This document shows, in pieces, positions 1 to 8,093 of a stretch of 24,638 bases of DNA. Source of the stretch: JBGSUE01 sp041753515 (GTDB lineage Bacteria; Patescibacteriota; Microgenomatia; UBA10105; UBA927); contig JBGSUE010000051.1 in the NCBI GenBank assembly GCA_041753515.1, forward strand, positions 1-24,638. Direction: 5' to 3'. Both the position numbers and the translations under genes were made by a program. The notes under the pieces were generated by a model that was not told where the DNA came from, did not search any database, and worked only from the letters and a program-made list of their open reading frames with translations. Each line of letters starts with the position of its first letter. Within the stretch, counting starts at the first letter, position 1.

Positions 1-1
1 G

Positions 2-424
2 ACAGAGGATTTTGCGGCTATTTTGTCTGAGGCTCGTAAATACCGTTTGAACCTGATTGTGGCTAATCAGTTTATCGGCCAGATTGATGAAGAGATTAAG
101 AACGCTGTTTTTGGTAACGTCGGTACGATGGTTTCCTTCCGTATTGGTGTGACTGATGCCAATTTCTTGCAACACGAATTTGCCCCAACTTTCTCTGAGA
201 ATGACCTTTCCAATGTGGAGAAATATCATGCCTACATCAATACCATTGTTGATAATGAGCCAGTTCCGGCTTTCAGCATGTCTCTATATAAGGATATTAA
301 GGCTCAGGAGGCCAGGATGAACCCCAAATTGGCTGAGATGGTCAAGCAACTCTCTCGTCTGAAGTATGGCAAGAATAAAGAGCTCGTGGAGGCGGAAATT
401 AACCAAAGAGCAAGGCTTCTCTAA
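2..424 (+). CDS. Type IV secretion / conjugation-type ATPase, C-terminal part (5' truncated)
   Basis: The reading frame is open from the window edge (base 2) to TAA at 422-424, so only the last 140 residues are seen. It begins TEDFAAILSEARKYRLNLIV and continues ANQFIGQ and VFGNVGTMVSFRIG. This resembles the end of the RecA-like ATPase core of the VirD4/TraG/HerA-like (DUF87 or TraD-type) proteins common in CPR genomes, in the segment after Walker B. The tail is a charged helix rich in Lys, Glu and Arg. The TTG at 23 is inside the ATPase domain and is not the true start. Family membership is fairly secure; the exact role (DNA or protein export, or pilus-related) cannot be told from this fragment. 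The rRNA operon promoter starts 16 nt after the stop. Confidence 0.75.
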   Translation, partial: TEDFAAILSEARKYRLNLIVANQFIGQIDEEIKNAVFGNVGTMVSFRIGVTDANFLQHEFAPTFSENDLSNVEKYHAYINTIVDNEPVPAFSMSLYKDIKAQEARMNPKLAEMVKQLSRLKYGKNKELVEAEINQRARLL

Positions 425-439
425 GATACAAACTCCCTC

Positions 440-467
440 TTGAAATCAAACATAAAATATATATAAT
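440..467 (+). promoter_or_regulatory. Promoter of the tRNA-Ala/23S/5S operon
   Basis: A -35 box TTGAAA (440-445) and a perfect -10 box TATAAT (462-467) are separated by 16 nt. Predicted transcription start is about 474. It is the strongest promoter-like sequence between the upstream ATPase gene and the tRNA. It would give a leader of about 175 nt that contains small stem-loops, for example AAGCTT at 485-490 against AAGCTT further downstream. Its position implies that 23S and 5S are transcribed independently of 16S. Confidence 0.7.
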
Positions 468-648
468 CACTCTTTGTCTCTAAAGCTTTTCGGGATAAGC
501 TTACAAGAGCATACGCGACAATCCGATTTAGGATTCCCTCCGTTCAAGATAACCGCCTGTTAAAGGCAAAAAAAGAAGAACAAGAAAGTATTAAGAGTAT
601 TTTATTGTTTTTTAGCACGTTAAATTGAACACGAGTTTACTAAAGCAA

Positions 649-725
649 GGGCCCTTAGCTCAGTTGGCTAGAGCGCCACATTTGCAATGTGGAGGCCAAG
701 GGTTCGAGCCCCTTAGGGTCCACCA
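649..725 (+). tRNA. tRNA-Ala (anticodon TGC)
   Basis: A 77-nt cloverleaf with the 3' CCA encoded (723-725). The acceptor stem pairs GGGCCCT with AGGGTCC and carries the G3:U70 wobble pair that is the alanine identity element. The anticodon loop TTTGCAA sits in a CACAT/ATGTG stem and gives anticodon TGC. The T arm contains GGTTCGAGCC. In many bacteria tRNA-Ala(TGC) lies in the 16S-23S spacer; here it precedes 23S although no 16S is present upstream, so it looks like the remnant of an ancestral rrn spacer. Confidence 0.96.
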
Positions 726-949
726 AGTAAACGAGTTGATAAGCTGTTTGCTGCTTATTAGACTTTGGATTTTTCTTACGAGATTTCTAGAGACTAATAA
801 CTAGCAAATTGCTAGATTTTAATGTTTGGAGCAATTCAAACATTAGGACTTTGTTCTTTAATAAGTGAAGAAACTTGTAACCTAATTTATTAGGTTACAA
901 ACTAACTGTTACTCAATAGACTGAGTAAGAGAACATTTCAATGATAAAT
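726..949 (+). promoter_or_regulatory. tRNA-23S spacer with boxA-like site and processing stem-loops
   Basis: This transcribed spacer holds a series of perfect or near-perfect hairpins: ATAAGC/GCTTAT (739-758), CTAGCAA/TTGCTAG (801-815), AATGTTTG/CAAACATT (821-844), a 12-bp stem with a TT loop (875-900) and TTACTCA/TGAGTAA (909-928). TGTTCTTTAATAA at 852-864 resembles the boxA antitermination element of bacterial rRNA operons (E. coli TGCTCTTTAACA). The hairpins are plausible RNase III or other maturation sites. The boxA assignment is by similarity only. Confidence 0.55.
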
Positions 950-1525
950 ATTTTGTAAATTAAAGCAGAAGGTGGATGCCTTGGCTTGTTTGACCGAAGA
1001 AGGACGCCTAGGGTGCGAAAGTCGTCGGGGAGCTCCCAAAAAGCTATGATCCGACGGTGTCCGAATGGGGAAACCCCCCTATCAGTGATGGTAGGGATTC
1101 ATGAATTTATTCATGGAGGGGAACGCGCTGAACTGAAATATCTAAGTAAGCGCAGGAAAAGAAATCACAGAGATTCCCTTAGTAAGCGACGAGCGAAAAG
1201 GGAACAGTCCAAACCGAACTTTTGTTCGGGGTTGTAGGGCTCCAATATTGTATTTTCGAGGTTAGTAGAACACCGTGGAATAGGTGGCCAAAGAACGTGA
1301 AAGCCGTGTATACGAAAGCTGAGAAAGACATAGGATGTCCCTGAGTAGGTTGGGAGACGGCAAACTCCCTTCTGAATCCGGGGTGACCACACTCCAAGAC
1401 TAAACATCAAACAAGACCGATAGTGAACGAGTACCGTGAGGGAAAGGTGAAAAGCACCCCGGAAGGGGAATGAAAGAGTACCTGAAATTGTCAGCTAACA
1501 AACAGACGGAGCTTACCCTTCGGAC

Positions 1526-1600
1526 AAGAAATCTCAATGTCAAAATCTCAATGACCAAATATTTTTTTGGAAATTGGGATTTGAGATTTGGGATTTACTC
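1526..1600 (+). repeat. Repeat-derived expansion in 23S helix 25
   Basis: The helix 25 stem can still form between CCTTCGGAC (about 1517-1525) and GTCCGGAGG (1601-1609). The sequence between is a repeat insertion: two 14-nt copies of AAATCTCAATGWCM (1529-1556), an A/T-rich spacer, then three 7-nt units GGGATTT, GAGATTT and GGGATTT (1576-1596). AAATCTCAA (1529-1537) pairs with TTGAGATTT (1581-1589), so the insert folds into its own arm. Helix 25 is a known variable region of bacterial 23S, so ribosome function need not suffer. Confidence 0.7.
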
Positions 1601-3038
1601 GTCCGGAGGACGAGTGACGTCGTGCCTATTGAAGAATGAACCGGTGAGTTATCGAAATCTGCAGTCTAACCCTCAAAATTTGCTAACCCTGTAAGGGTTG
1701 AGCCAAGCATTTAGCTTGGAGCAAGTTTTGAGGGGGAGGCAAAGCGAAAGCGAGTCTGAATAGGGCGAACTAAATGCAGGTTTTGGTAGACCCGAAACCA
1801 AGTGAGCTAACCATGAGCAGGGTGAACTTAGCCGAAAGGCTGAGGGAGGCCCGAACCCGTCAATGTTGCAAAATTGTGGGATGACTTGTGGTTAGGGGTA
1901 ATATGCCTATCGAACTTGGAGATAGCTGGTTCTCCCCGAAATATATTTAGGTATAGCGGTATGTTATGCACGAAAGGGGTAGAGCACTGAATGATGCAGG
2001 TTTCGCAAGGAATCTGCGTCAACCAAACTCCGAATACTTTTCGTGTTACCATGCCAGTCAGACATGCACGGCTAAGCGCGTGTGTCGAAAGGGAAACAGC
2101 CCTGACTTTCGTCTAAGGTCTCTAATCTATAGTAAGTGGTTAAGGAGGTCGTCGTTTGAAGACACCCAGGAAGTTGGCTTAGAAGCAGCCATCTTTTAAA
2201 GAAAGCGTAACAGCTCGCTGGATGAAAACTGCGGCGCCGAAAATGATCGAGGCTCAACTATAGTACCGAAGACAGAGATTTGTCCTTATTTATAAGGAGA
2301 AGTGGTAGGGGAGCGTTCTTGCAGCAGTGAAGGCCAGGCCGGAAGGCCAGCTGGAGCGGCAAGAAGTGAGAATGCCGGTATGAGTAGCGTTTTAATGTGA
2401 GAATCATTAATGCCGAATGCGCAAGGTTTCCGAAGCAACGTTCGTCGACTTCGGGTAAGTCGGATCTAAGGCGAGTCCGTCTCTTTTGACGGGGTAGCTC
2501 GATGTATAAACGGTTTATATTCCGTTACCAGAAATGTACAGATTAAGACTCAAAGGGATGACAGGATGGGATGTGTCTGAGTCAGGCAACCGCCTGATCT
2601 AAGCTTCAAAGTAGTGTAGATAGGGAAATCCGTTTACATGATTAGCTGTAGAAGCAAATGAGAATCTGAAGGGCAACCGGATGATAATTCAGATAATTTC
2701 GTTCTCGGGAAAAGTCTCGTTGAGGTGTATATTTTTGTCCGTACCGCAAACCGACACTGGTGCGCTGGTAGAGAATACTAAGGCAAGCGGGCGACAGTAG
2801 TTCCAGGAACTCGGCAAAACAACTAGGCGTAACTTTTGGGAGATGCCTTTCCCCCATTGGGGGACGCAGTTAACGACACAAAGCGACTGTTTAACTAAAA
2901 CACAGGTCTCTGCGAAGCGGCAACGCAACGTATAGGGGCTGACACCTGCCCAGTGCCGGTAAGTTAAAAATGGTTGGTCACCTAACGAAAGAAGGGGAGC
3001 TAGCTATTTAAGCTCCGGTGAACGGCAGCAGTAACTAT

Positions 3039-3763
3039 GAAATACAGTTTTGTAGTTGTAAAAGTTGACTAAATGCTGGAAGAGCCGTACCGAGTCCTGA
3101 TCCGCCAGCCGGCGGAGAAGGACGAACGGTTGTAGTATCTGACGCTACCATGTACAATGGTGACAATGCGATCAGTGCGGCAAATCAGCAGGAAAGACCT
3201 GAACAGTGAAAATATAGGATATTTTCTGGCAGGATTTGTTGAAGGAGAGGGGAGTTTCAATATTTCTCTCAGACGGAAAGCCGATTATAAAGTGAATTGG
3301 CAAGTCGTCATGAGTTTTAATGTAAGCCAAAAAGACCGATCTATTCTTGATATTTTGAAGAATATATTGGGATGTGGCATTGTTAAAGTAAGAAAGAAAG
3401 ATGGACTTCATTCGTATGATGTAACAAATCCGCAGGATATTATCCAAAAAGTAATACCGTTTTTCCAAAAATATCCGGTGTTATCTGAATCCAAAAAGAA
3501 GAATTTTGCAATTTTTTGCGAGGTGGCTTCATATATGGAGAAAGGTGAACACAGAAATATTGAAGGTTTACGAAAAATTCTTATACTTCGTGAGAAAATC
3601 AATGAAGGAAAAGGAAGAACGAGAAAATATACTATTACTGATATATTTCCACTTCGGGAATCCTCAGAGACTACACGTCAACTCCCCCAATGGGGGAATG
3701 ATATAGTCCGACCTCATGAGCGATCATGAGATTACGTATCCAACCGTAATTCATAACACAGTG
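3039..3763 (+). other. Group I intron in 23S (site L1917) encoding a homing endonuclease
   Basis: The exons join as GTAACTAT / AACTGTTCTATGGTAGCG, matching the E. coli H69 region exactly in length, so insertion is after U1917. P1: 5' exon AACTAT (3033-3038) pairs with the internal guide GTAGTT (3052-3057), including the conserved U-G pair at the splice site. P10: ACAGTT (3044-3049) pairs with 3' exon AACTGT (3764-3769). The intron ends in G (3763), as expected for omega-G. Core elements include TGACTAAATGCTGGAA (about 3065-3080), AATCAGCAGGAAAG (about 3184-3197) and the P7 strands GACTA (3669-3673) and TAGTC (3704-3708) around a CCCCC/GGGGG P8 hairpin. Length is 725 nt. L1917 is a known group I site in other bacteria. 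Confidence 0.93.
3157..3729 (+). CDS. LAGLIDADG homing endonuclease (intron-encoded)
   Basis: A 190-residue protein with one LAGLIDADG motif, YFLAGFVEGEGSF, at about residues 22-34. One motif suggests a homodimeric enzyme of the I-CreI type; the acidic residue at the motif end is the usual metal ligand. It would cut intronless 23S alleles around U1917 and drive intron homing. The start is ATG 3157 or 3166; no in-frame start lies between these and the motif, and no Shine-Dalgarno is visible. The frame therefore runs through the P4-side core AATCAGCAGGAAAG and, at its end (ESSETTRQLPQWGNDIVRP), through P7 and P8 of the ribozyme. The frame is intact, so the intron may still be mobile. Confidence 0.9.
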   Translation: MVTMRSVRQISRKDLNSENIGYFLAGFVEGEGSFNISLRRKADYKVNWQVVMSFNVSQKDRSILDILKNILGCGIVKVRKKDGLHSYDVTNPQDIIQKVIPFFQKYPVLSESKKKNFAIFCEVASYMEKGEHRNIEGLRKILILREKINEGKGRTRKYTITDIFPLRESSETTRQLPQWGNDIVRPHERS

Positions 3764-3774
3764 AACTGTTCTAT

Positions 3775-3819
<45 letters not shown>

Positions 3820-3897
3820 TAGAACGACTTTGTGACTGTCTTGAACTACTACCCGGCGAAATTGAAATGGCTGTGAAGATGCGGCCTACTTGCACAT

Positions 3898-3928
<31 letters not shown>

Positions 3929-4262
3929 ACTTGGCACTGAGGACTTTATTTTGACTGTCGAGTATAGGTGGGAGTCTCGCCGTAAGGCGGACGTCAATGG
4001 AATACCACTCTTCGAAATGAGGAAATCTGACTTACTCCGGCATAAAAATCCCGGAGGAGGACACTGTCTGGTGGGCAGTTTAACTGGGGAGGTTGCCTCC
4101 AAAAATGTAACGGAGGCGTACAAAGGTCGGCTAATCCCGAATGGAAACCGGGACCCGTCGTGCAAACGCGATAAGCCGGCTTGACTGCGAGACGTACATG
4201 TCGAGCAGATGCGAAAGCAGGTGTTAGTGATCCTCGGATCCCTCGTGGGAGGGACCGGGCTT

Positions 4263-4295
<33 letters not shown>

Positions 4296-4406
4296 GATCG
4301 CTTCCGAGAGTCCATATCGACGAGGCGGTTTGGCACCTCGATGTCGGCTCATCCTATCCTGGAGGTGGAGAAGCTTCCAAGGGTCCGGCTGTTCGCCGGT
4401 TAAAAG

Positions 4407-4442
<36 letters not shown>

Positions 4443-4824
4443 AAGACTTTAGCGTATTGAGAAGCGCTAATAAAGAGCTGTCCGCTTTCCGATGTTTTAA
4501 GAACCACTTTGAGGGAAATCAACTGTTATATTTTGAAAGCACACCATTACATGGTGTATAAATCTGACTATATGCTGGAAACTCTGAGTATCTTGAAATA
4601 CCTCAAAAGGTAATAATTTTCAAGTGCAGATAATCAGCAGGAAAGATTCCATTTCGAATGGAAAATCCTCAGAGACTATACGTCAGACCCGTCTCGCCAC
4701 AAGGCGGACGAGGAAGATATAGTCCGAACTTTATAGCGATATAAAGAGTATACCCTTACGGGTATCCAAATTTCTAAGCTTTTTTGATATGAATCAAAAC
4801 AGCAAGAACTTTGTAACAACATTG
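4443..4824 (+). other. ORF-less group I intron in 23S (site L2604)
   Basis: Exons join as GAGACAGT / TCGGTCTCTATC, equivalent to E. coli U2604 and U2605, next to A2602 of the peptidyl transferase centre. P1: 5' exon GACAGT (4437-4442) pairs with internal guide GCTGTC (4477-4482), with the conserved U-G pair. The intron ends with G4824. The core has TGACTATATGCTGGAAAC (about 4566-4583), AATCAGCAGGAAAG (about 4632-4645), P6-like TTCCATT/AATGGAA, and P7 strands GACTA (4674-4678) and TAGTC (4720-4724). It is 382 nt with no reading frame of note. Its core is very similar to that of the L1917 intron, pointing to shared ancestry. P10 is not obvious. Confidence 0.9.
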
Positions 4825-5201
4825 TCGGTCTCTATCCTGTGCAAGCGTTCGATTGTTGAGGGAAGTTCTCCGTAGTACGAGAGGACCCGGAGGAACGGAT
4901 CCCTGGTGTGCCAGTTGTTTCCCAGAGAGGAAGCAGCGCTGGGTAGCTATATCCGGACGGGATAAGTGCTGAAAGCATCTCAAGCACCAAGCCCACCCCA
5001 AGATGAACAATCGTCATTGAGACCACCGGAAGATTACCGGGTATATAGGCGGAAGGTGTACGAACCGTGAGGTTTTTAGCCAATCCGTACTAATCGGTCG
5101 AAGCTGTGGAATATAAAGGATATTATCAGTATATTCCCGTGAAAAAGAGATGTAGAGGGCGAATTATCCCTTATGTGCAACTACTTACTTTAGAAAACAG
5201 G

Positions 5202-5327
5202 ATTGTTCCGGTGATTTGAGCGATGTGGAACCACCCTTTTCCATTCCGAACAGGGAAGTGAAACGCATCAGCGCCAACAATAGCTATCCCGCAAGGGATC
5301 GTGAAAATAGGTCATTGCCGGAGCAAT
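5202..5327 (+). rRNA. rrf: 5S ribosomal RNA
   Basis: The terminal stem ATTGTTCCGG (5202-5211) pairs with CCGGAGCAAT (5318-5327). The internal sequence CCATTCCGAACAGGGAAGTG (about 5250-5269), then AAACGC, matches the conserved 5S loop B/helix III region. The gene lies about 90 nt after the 23S end in the same transcript. Exact ends are uncertain by 2-3 nt because the pairing continues outward (CAGGATTG/CAATCCTG). Confidence 0.93.
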
Positions 5328-5339
5328 CCTGTTTTTTTT
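5318..5339 (+). terminator. rRNA operon terminator (5S stem plus T8)
   Basis: The 3' strand of the extended 5S terminal stem is followed at once by eight T residues (5332-5339). The 5S closing stem, extended by CAGG/CCTG, therefore doubles as the intrinsic terminator. The stop codon of the convergent transporter gene lies only 5 nt further on. Confidence 0.65.
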
Positions 5340-5344
5340 GGAAA

Positions 5345-5662
5345 TCAGACGAATTTACCCAATAGTAGCAGCGATGTAATTCCCATCGCAATTCCAAGCA
5401 CCTCTTTTGCGCCAAGTGATTCATGAAAATAAAGCGTCCCGATAGCGACGGAAAAAAATACCGTGAATAAGCTATATAGTACCCCAACTGTTGAAAATTG
5501 TCCTATTTTATATACCCAGAACCACAGGATGGCATTGAGTACATATAATACAATTCCACCGATTAATAACATTACATGGTTTGTATCCGCTGATTTTTTT
5601 AAAATGAAATCTCCTACGATAGTTATCATGGATACGATGAGTGTACGGAGAACGATAGCCAT
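5345..5662 (-). CDS. Small four-helix SMR/EamA-like membrane transporter
   Basis: A 105-residue, very hydrophobic protein with four predicted membrane helices and almost no loops, the size and layout of small multidrug resistance proteins (EmrE is 110). Helix 1 carries an acid, D18 in ITIVGDFILKKSAD, near the place of the essential EmrE glutamate. The C-terminal part (YFHESLGAKEVLGIAMGITSLLLL) matches the HES/GAKE pattern of helices 3-4 of DMT-superfamily transporters. It could export cations or drugs, or act as a lipid-linked sugar flippase subunit like ArnE/ArnF, which would suit the glycan genes nearby; the sequence does not decide. A -10 box TATACT on the minus strand (5674-5669) ends 6 nt before the ATG. 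Confidence 0.7.
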   Translation of the reverse strand: MAIVLRTLIVSMITIVGDFILKKSADTNHVMLLIGGIVLYVLNAILWFWVYKIGQFSTVGVLYSLFTVFFSVAIGTLYFHESLGAKEVLGIAMGITSLLLLGKFV

Positions 5663-5668
5663 GATATC

Positions 5669-5724
5669 AGTATAATTGAAAAGCGGATTTTACTATAGAC
5701 CAAGAATTTAATTGGGATTACAAT
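5669..5724. promoter_or_regulatory. Divergent promoter region between transporter and YfhO gene
   Basis: Minus strand: TATACT (5674-5669) lies 6 nt before the transporter ATG at 5662. Plus strand: a perfect TATAAT (5671-5676) overlaps the minus box, and a second box, TACAAT (5719-5724), lies 8 nt before the ATG at 5733. No clear -35 boxes accompany them. The box at 5719 fits the near-leaderless pattern seen elsewhere in the window. Confidence 0.4.
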
Positions 5725-5732
5725 AGCCACGG

Positions 5733-8093
5733 ATGAAACGGTATTATGCTCATATCAGTATTCTCGTTTTGCTTTGTGGGGTTACAGGATTCATATTCCG
5801 CAGTTATTTTTTGATGGGTGAGGTGCCGTTTCCGTCCAATCTTCTTGTTTCTTACTACCAGCCGTGGGCAAGTTATCCTGATCCGGAATATCCCAACGGC
5901 CCGCCAAATAAACCCATGGGATTTGATAATCTTCGAATCCATTATCCGCTCAAAACTCTTGCAGTTGACGAGTTAAAAAAAGGACATCTTCCACTCTGGA
6001 ATCCATATGCATTTTCAGGCAATCCGTTACTTGCAAGTTATCAGTCTGCAATTTTTCATCCGCTCTCCTGGTTGTTTTTGATCTTGCCTCAAATAGATGC
6101 CTGGTCTCTCATTATTATGCTTCAACCGGTTTTTGCCGGTTTTTTTATGTGGCTTTTTTTACGGTCGCTCAAATTATCATTATGGCCGTGCGTTTTCGGA
6201 TCTCTGTCATATGCACTTTCCGGATTTTTCATCGTCTGGTGGGAAGAAGCGTACATGAGTACATATTCTGCCATGAGTCTGCCGCTCATATTATTCGGCT
6301 TTGAAAAAATAAAGCAGAATAAACGTATCGGACTGTTGAGTATTGTTATTGGAATAGTTTGGAGCATCATGTCGGGTTGGTTCCAGATGACGCTGTATGC
6401 AGGTTTAGTTGTTGCCGCCAGGATGCTGTGGCAGGTAAAGACATTAGAGAGATCCAATATATTACTGATCGTTGCAGGCTGTATATTGGGAGTGTTGATA
6501 TCCGGCCTCCATCTTGTGCCGTCTTATGAAGCATTGATGCAGGCTGCCCGCGGATCAACCGATGCAAAGTATCTTTTTGACGGATACCTGCTGCAGGCTC
6601 AAGAACTCGTAAAATTTATCGCTCCGGATTATTTCGGTAATCCTGCAGTCTACAACTACACGGGTGAAGGATTTTATTATGAACGGATGGGATATTTCGG
6701 CGTCATACCGCTTGTTTTAGCAGTTTTTGCACTTTCCGCAATCCGTATTAAAGACAAAGAATCGTTTTGGGGATATCTCCTCCTGCTTGCAGTTATTCTT
6801 GCTTTTAAAAACCCTGTGAGCTGGTTTTTTCTCTACACGATGAAAGTACCCATTATTTCGGTCCTTATACCGTCAAGAATTCTGTATATTGCAGTTTTTT
6901 CCGGCACTGTGCTTGCCTCATACGGTCTTGAATGGGCAATGTTTGCCAAGAAAAAGATTCATTATATTCAAGCTTTTGGATGTATCGCGATACTATATGC
7001 ATATATTTGGTATGGAATCCTTCAAAATTTTTCTACGGCTTCGCTTGTGTCTACAGCAATAATTCAGATGCGCAATATGATACTGCCATCAGGTATGGCT
7101 GTCATCTGTTTTGCTGCATGTGCCATGAAACGATTCAGACCGATCTTCGTTGGAATTATAATCGGTACAACAATTGTAGGGTCCGTATATTTTGCACAAA
7201 AATATCTCTATTTTTCCAAAAAAGTATATGTGTTTCCTGAGTCTTTGGTATTATCGGAATTGAAGAATAGAACAACCGGTCATGAACGGATATGGACATT
7301 CGGGGATGGGGCGTTTGAAAGCAATATTGCCACACAGTTCCATCTGATGTCCCCGGAAGGGTACGATTCGATATATATCCGCAGATATGGCGAGCTTGTG
7401 TATGCGTCAAAGTATGATGGTGAGTATTCACATGAGATAGACCGGGCAGATGCAACGCTAGCATCGGAAAGCCGGATAGATAAATTGTTGGATGATTTGT
7501 ACCGCACAAAAATGATACAGATTTTGGGTGTGCGGTATGTTGCAGGATTTACTGCTTTGCCCAAAGATATTCAACCGCCGCTTTATCCCCCTGATGAACT
7601 GATACCTGTGTGGAATGATCATGTGTATACGATCTATGAATTCACAGATGCATTTCCCCGGGCTTTTTTTGTGGACTCCTACAGGGTAAAACAGTCAAAT
7701 CAGGATGTTCTTTCAGACGTGTTGGCACCTTCTACGGACCTTCGCCGTATAGCAATTCTTGAAAAAAATCCGGATTTGAAAATTGGGAACTGTTCCGGTA
7801 CAGAAGCAACAATAGCATCATACGAACCGCAATCGGTGACCGTAAGAACCGCATGCGATACAGACGGTCTGCTGTTTTTGTCTGACGCCTATTATCCCGG
7901 ATGGAATGCATATGTTGACGGCAAAAAAACAGAAATCTACCGGGCTGATTATGCATTCAGAGCTGTACCGGTTCCACAAGGGAATCATGAAGTTATTTTC
8001 ATATATGAACCCAAGTCAGTAATATATGGTATGATTTCCAGCATAATCGGCTGTGTAGGATTATTTTTCGTATGGAAACGGTTTATTCACTGA
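5733..8093 (+). CDS. YfhO family multi-pass membrane protein (GT-C type), copy 1
   Basis: 786 residues with roughly a dozen membrane helices in the first two thirds and a soluble, probably extracytoplasmic, C-terminal domain closed by a final helix (about 762-783). The first external loop has the family pattern: SYYQPW (40-45), D65 in FDNLRIHYP, GHLPLWNPYAFSGNPLLA, then SAIFHP. D65 is the candidate GT-C catalytic acid. The C-terminal DAYYPGWNAYVDGK is typical of YfhO (PF09586). YfhO proteins are GT-C glycosyltransferases that use lipid-linked sugars to modify cell-surface polymers. The sugar is unknown. The frame overlaps the next gene by 22 nt. A paralogue lies at 18471-20768. Confidence 0.85.
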   Translation: MKRYYAHISILVLLCGVTGFIFRSYFLMGEVPFPSNLLVSYYQPWASYPDPEYPNGPPNKPMGFDNLRIHYPLKTLAVDELKKGHLPLWNPYAFSGNPLLASYQSAIFHPLSWLFLILPQIDAWSLIIMLQPVFAGFFMWLFLRSLKLSLWPCVFGSLSYALSGFFIVWWEEAYMSTYSAMSLPLILFGFEKIKQNKRIGLLSIVIGIVWSIMSGWFQMTLYAGLVVAARMLWQVKTLERSNILLIVAGCILGVLISGLHLVPSYEALMQAARGSTDAKYLFDGYLLQAQELVKFIAPDYFGNPAVYNYTGEGFYYERMGYFGVIPLVLAVFALSAIRIKDKESFWGYLLLLAVILAFKNPVSWFFLYTMKVPIISVLIPSRILYIAVFSGTVLASYGLEWAMFAKKKIHYIQAFGCIAILYAYIWYGILQNFSTASLVSTAIIQMRNMILPSGMAVICFAACAMKRFRPIFVGIIIGTTIVGSVYFAQKYLYFSKKVYVFPESLVLSELKNRTTGHERIWTFGDGAFESNIATQFHLMSPEGYDSIYIRRYGELVYASKYDGEYSHEIDRADATLASESRIDKLLDDLYRTKMIQILGVRYVAGFTALPKDIQPPLYPPDELIPVWNDHVYTIYEFTDAFPRAFFVDSYRVKQSNQDVLSDVLAPSTDLRRIAILEKNPDLKIGNCSGTEATIASYEPQSVTVRTACDTDGLLFLSDAYYPGWNAYVDGKKTEIYRADYAFRAVPVPQGNHEVIFIYEPKSVIYGMISSIIGCVGLFFVWKRFIH

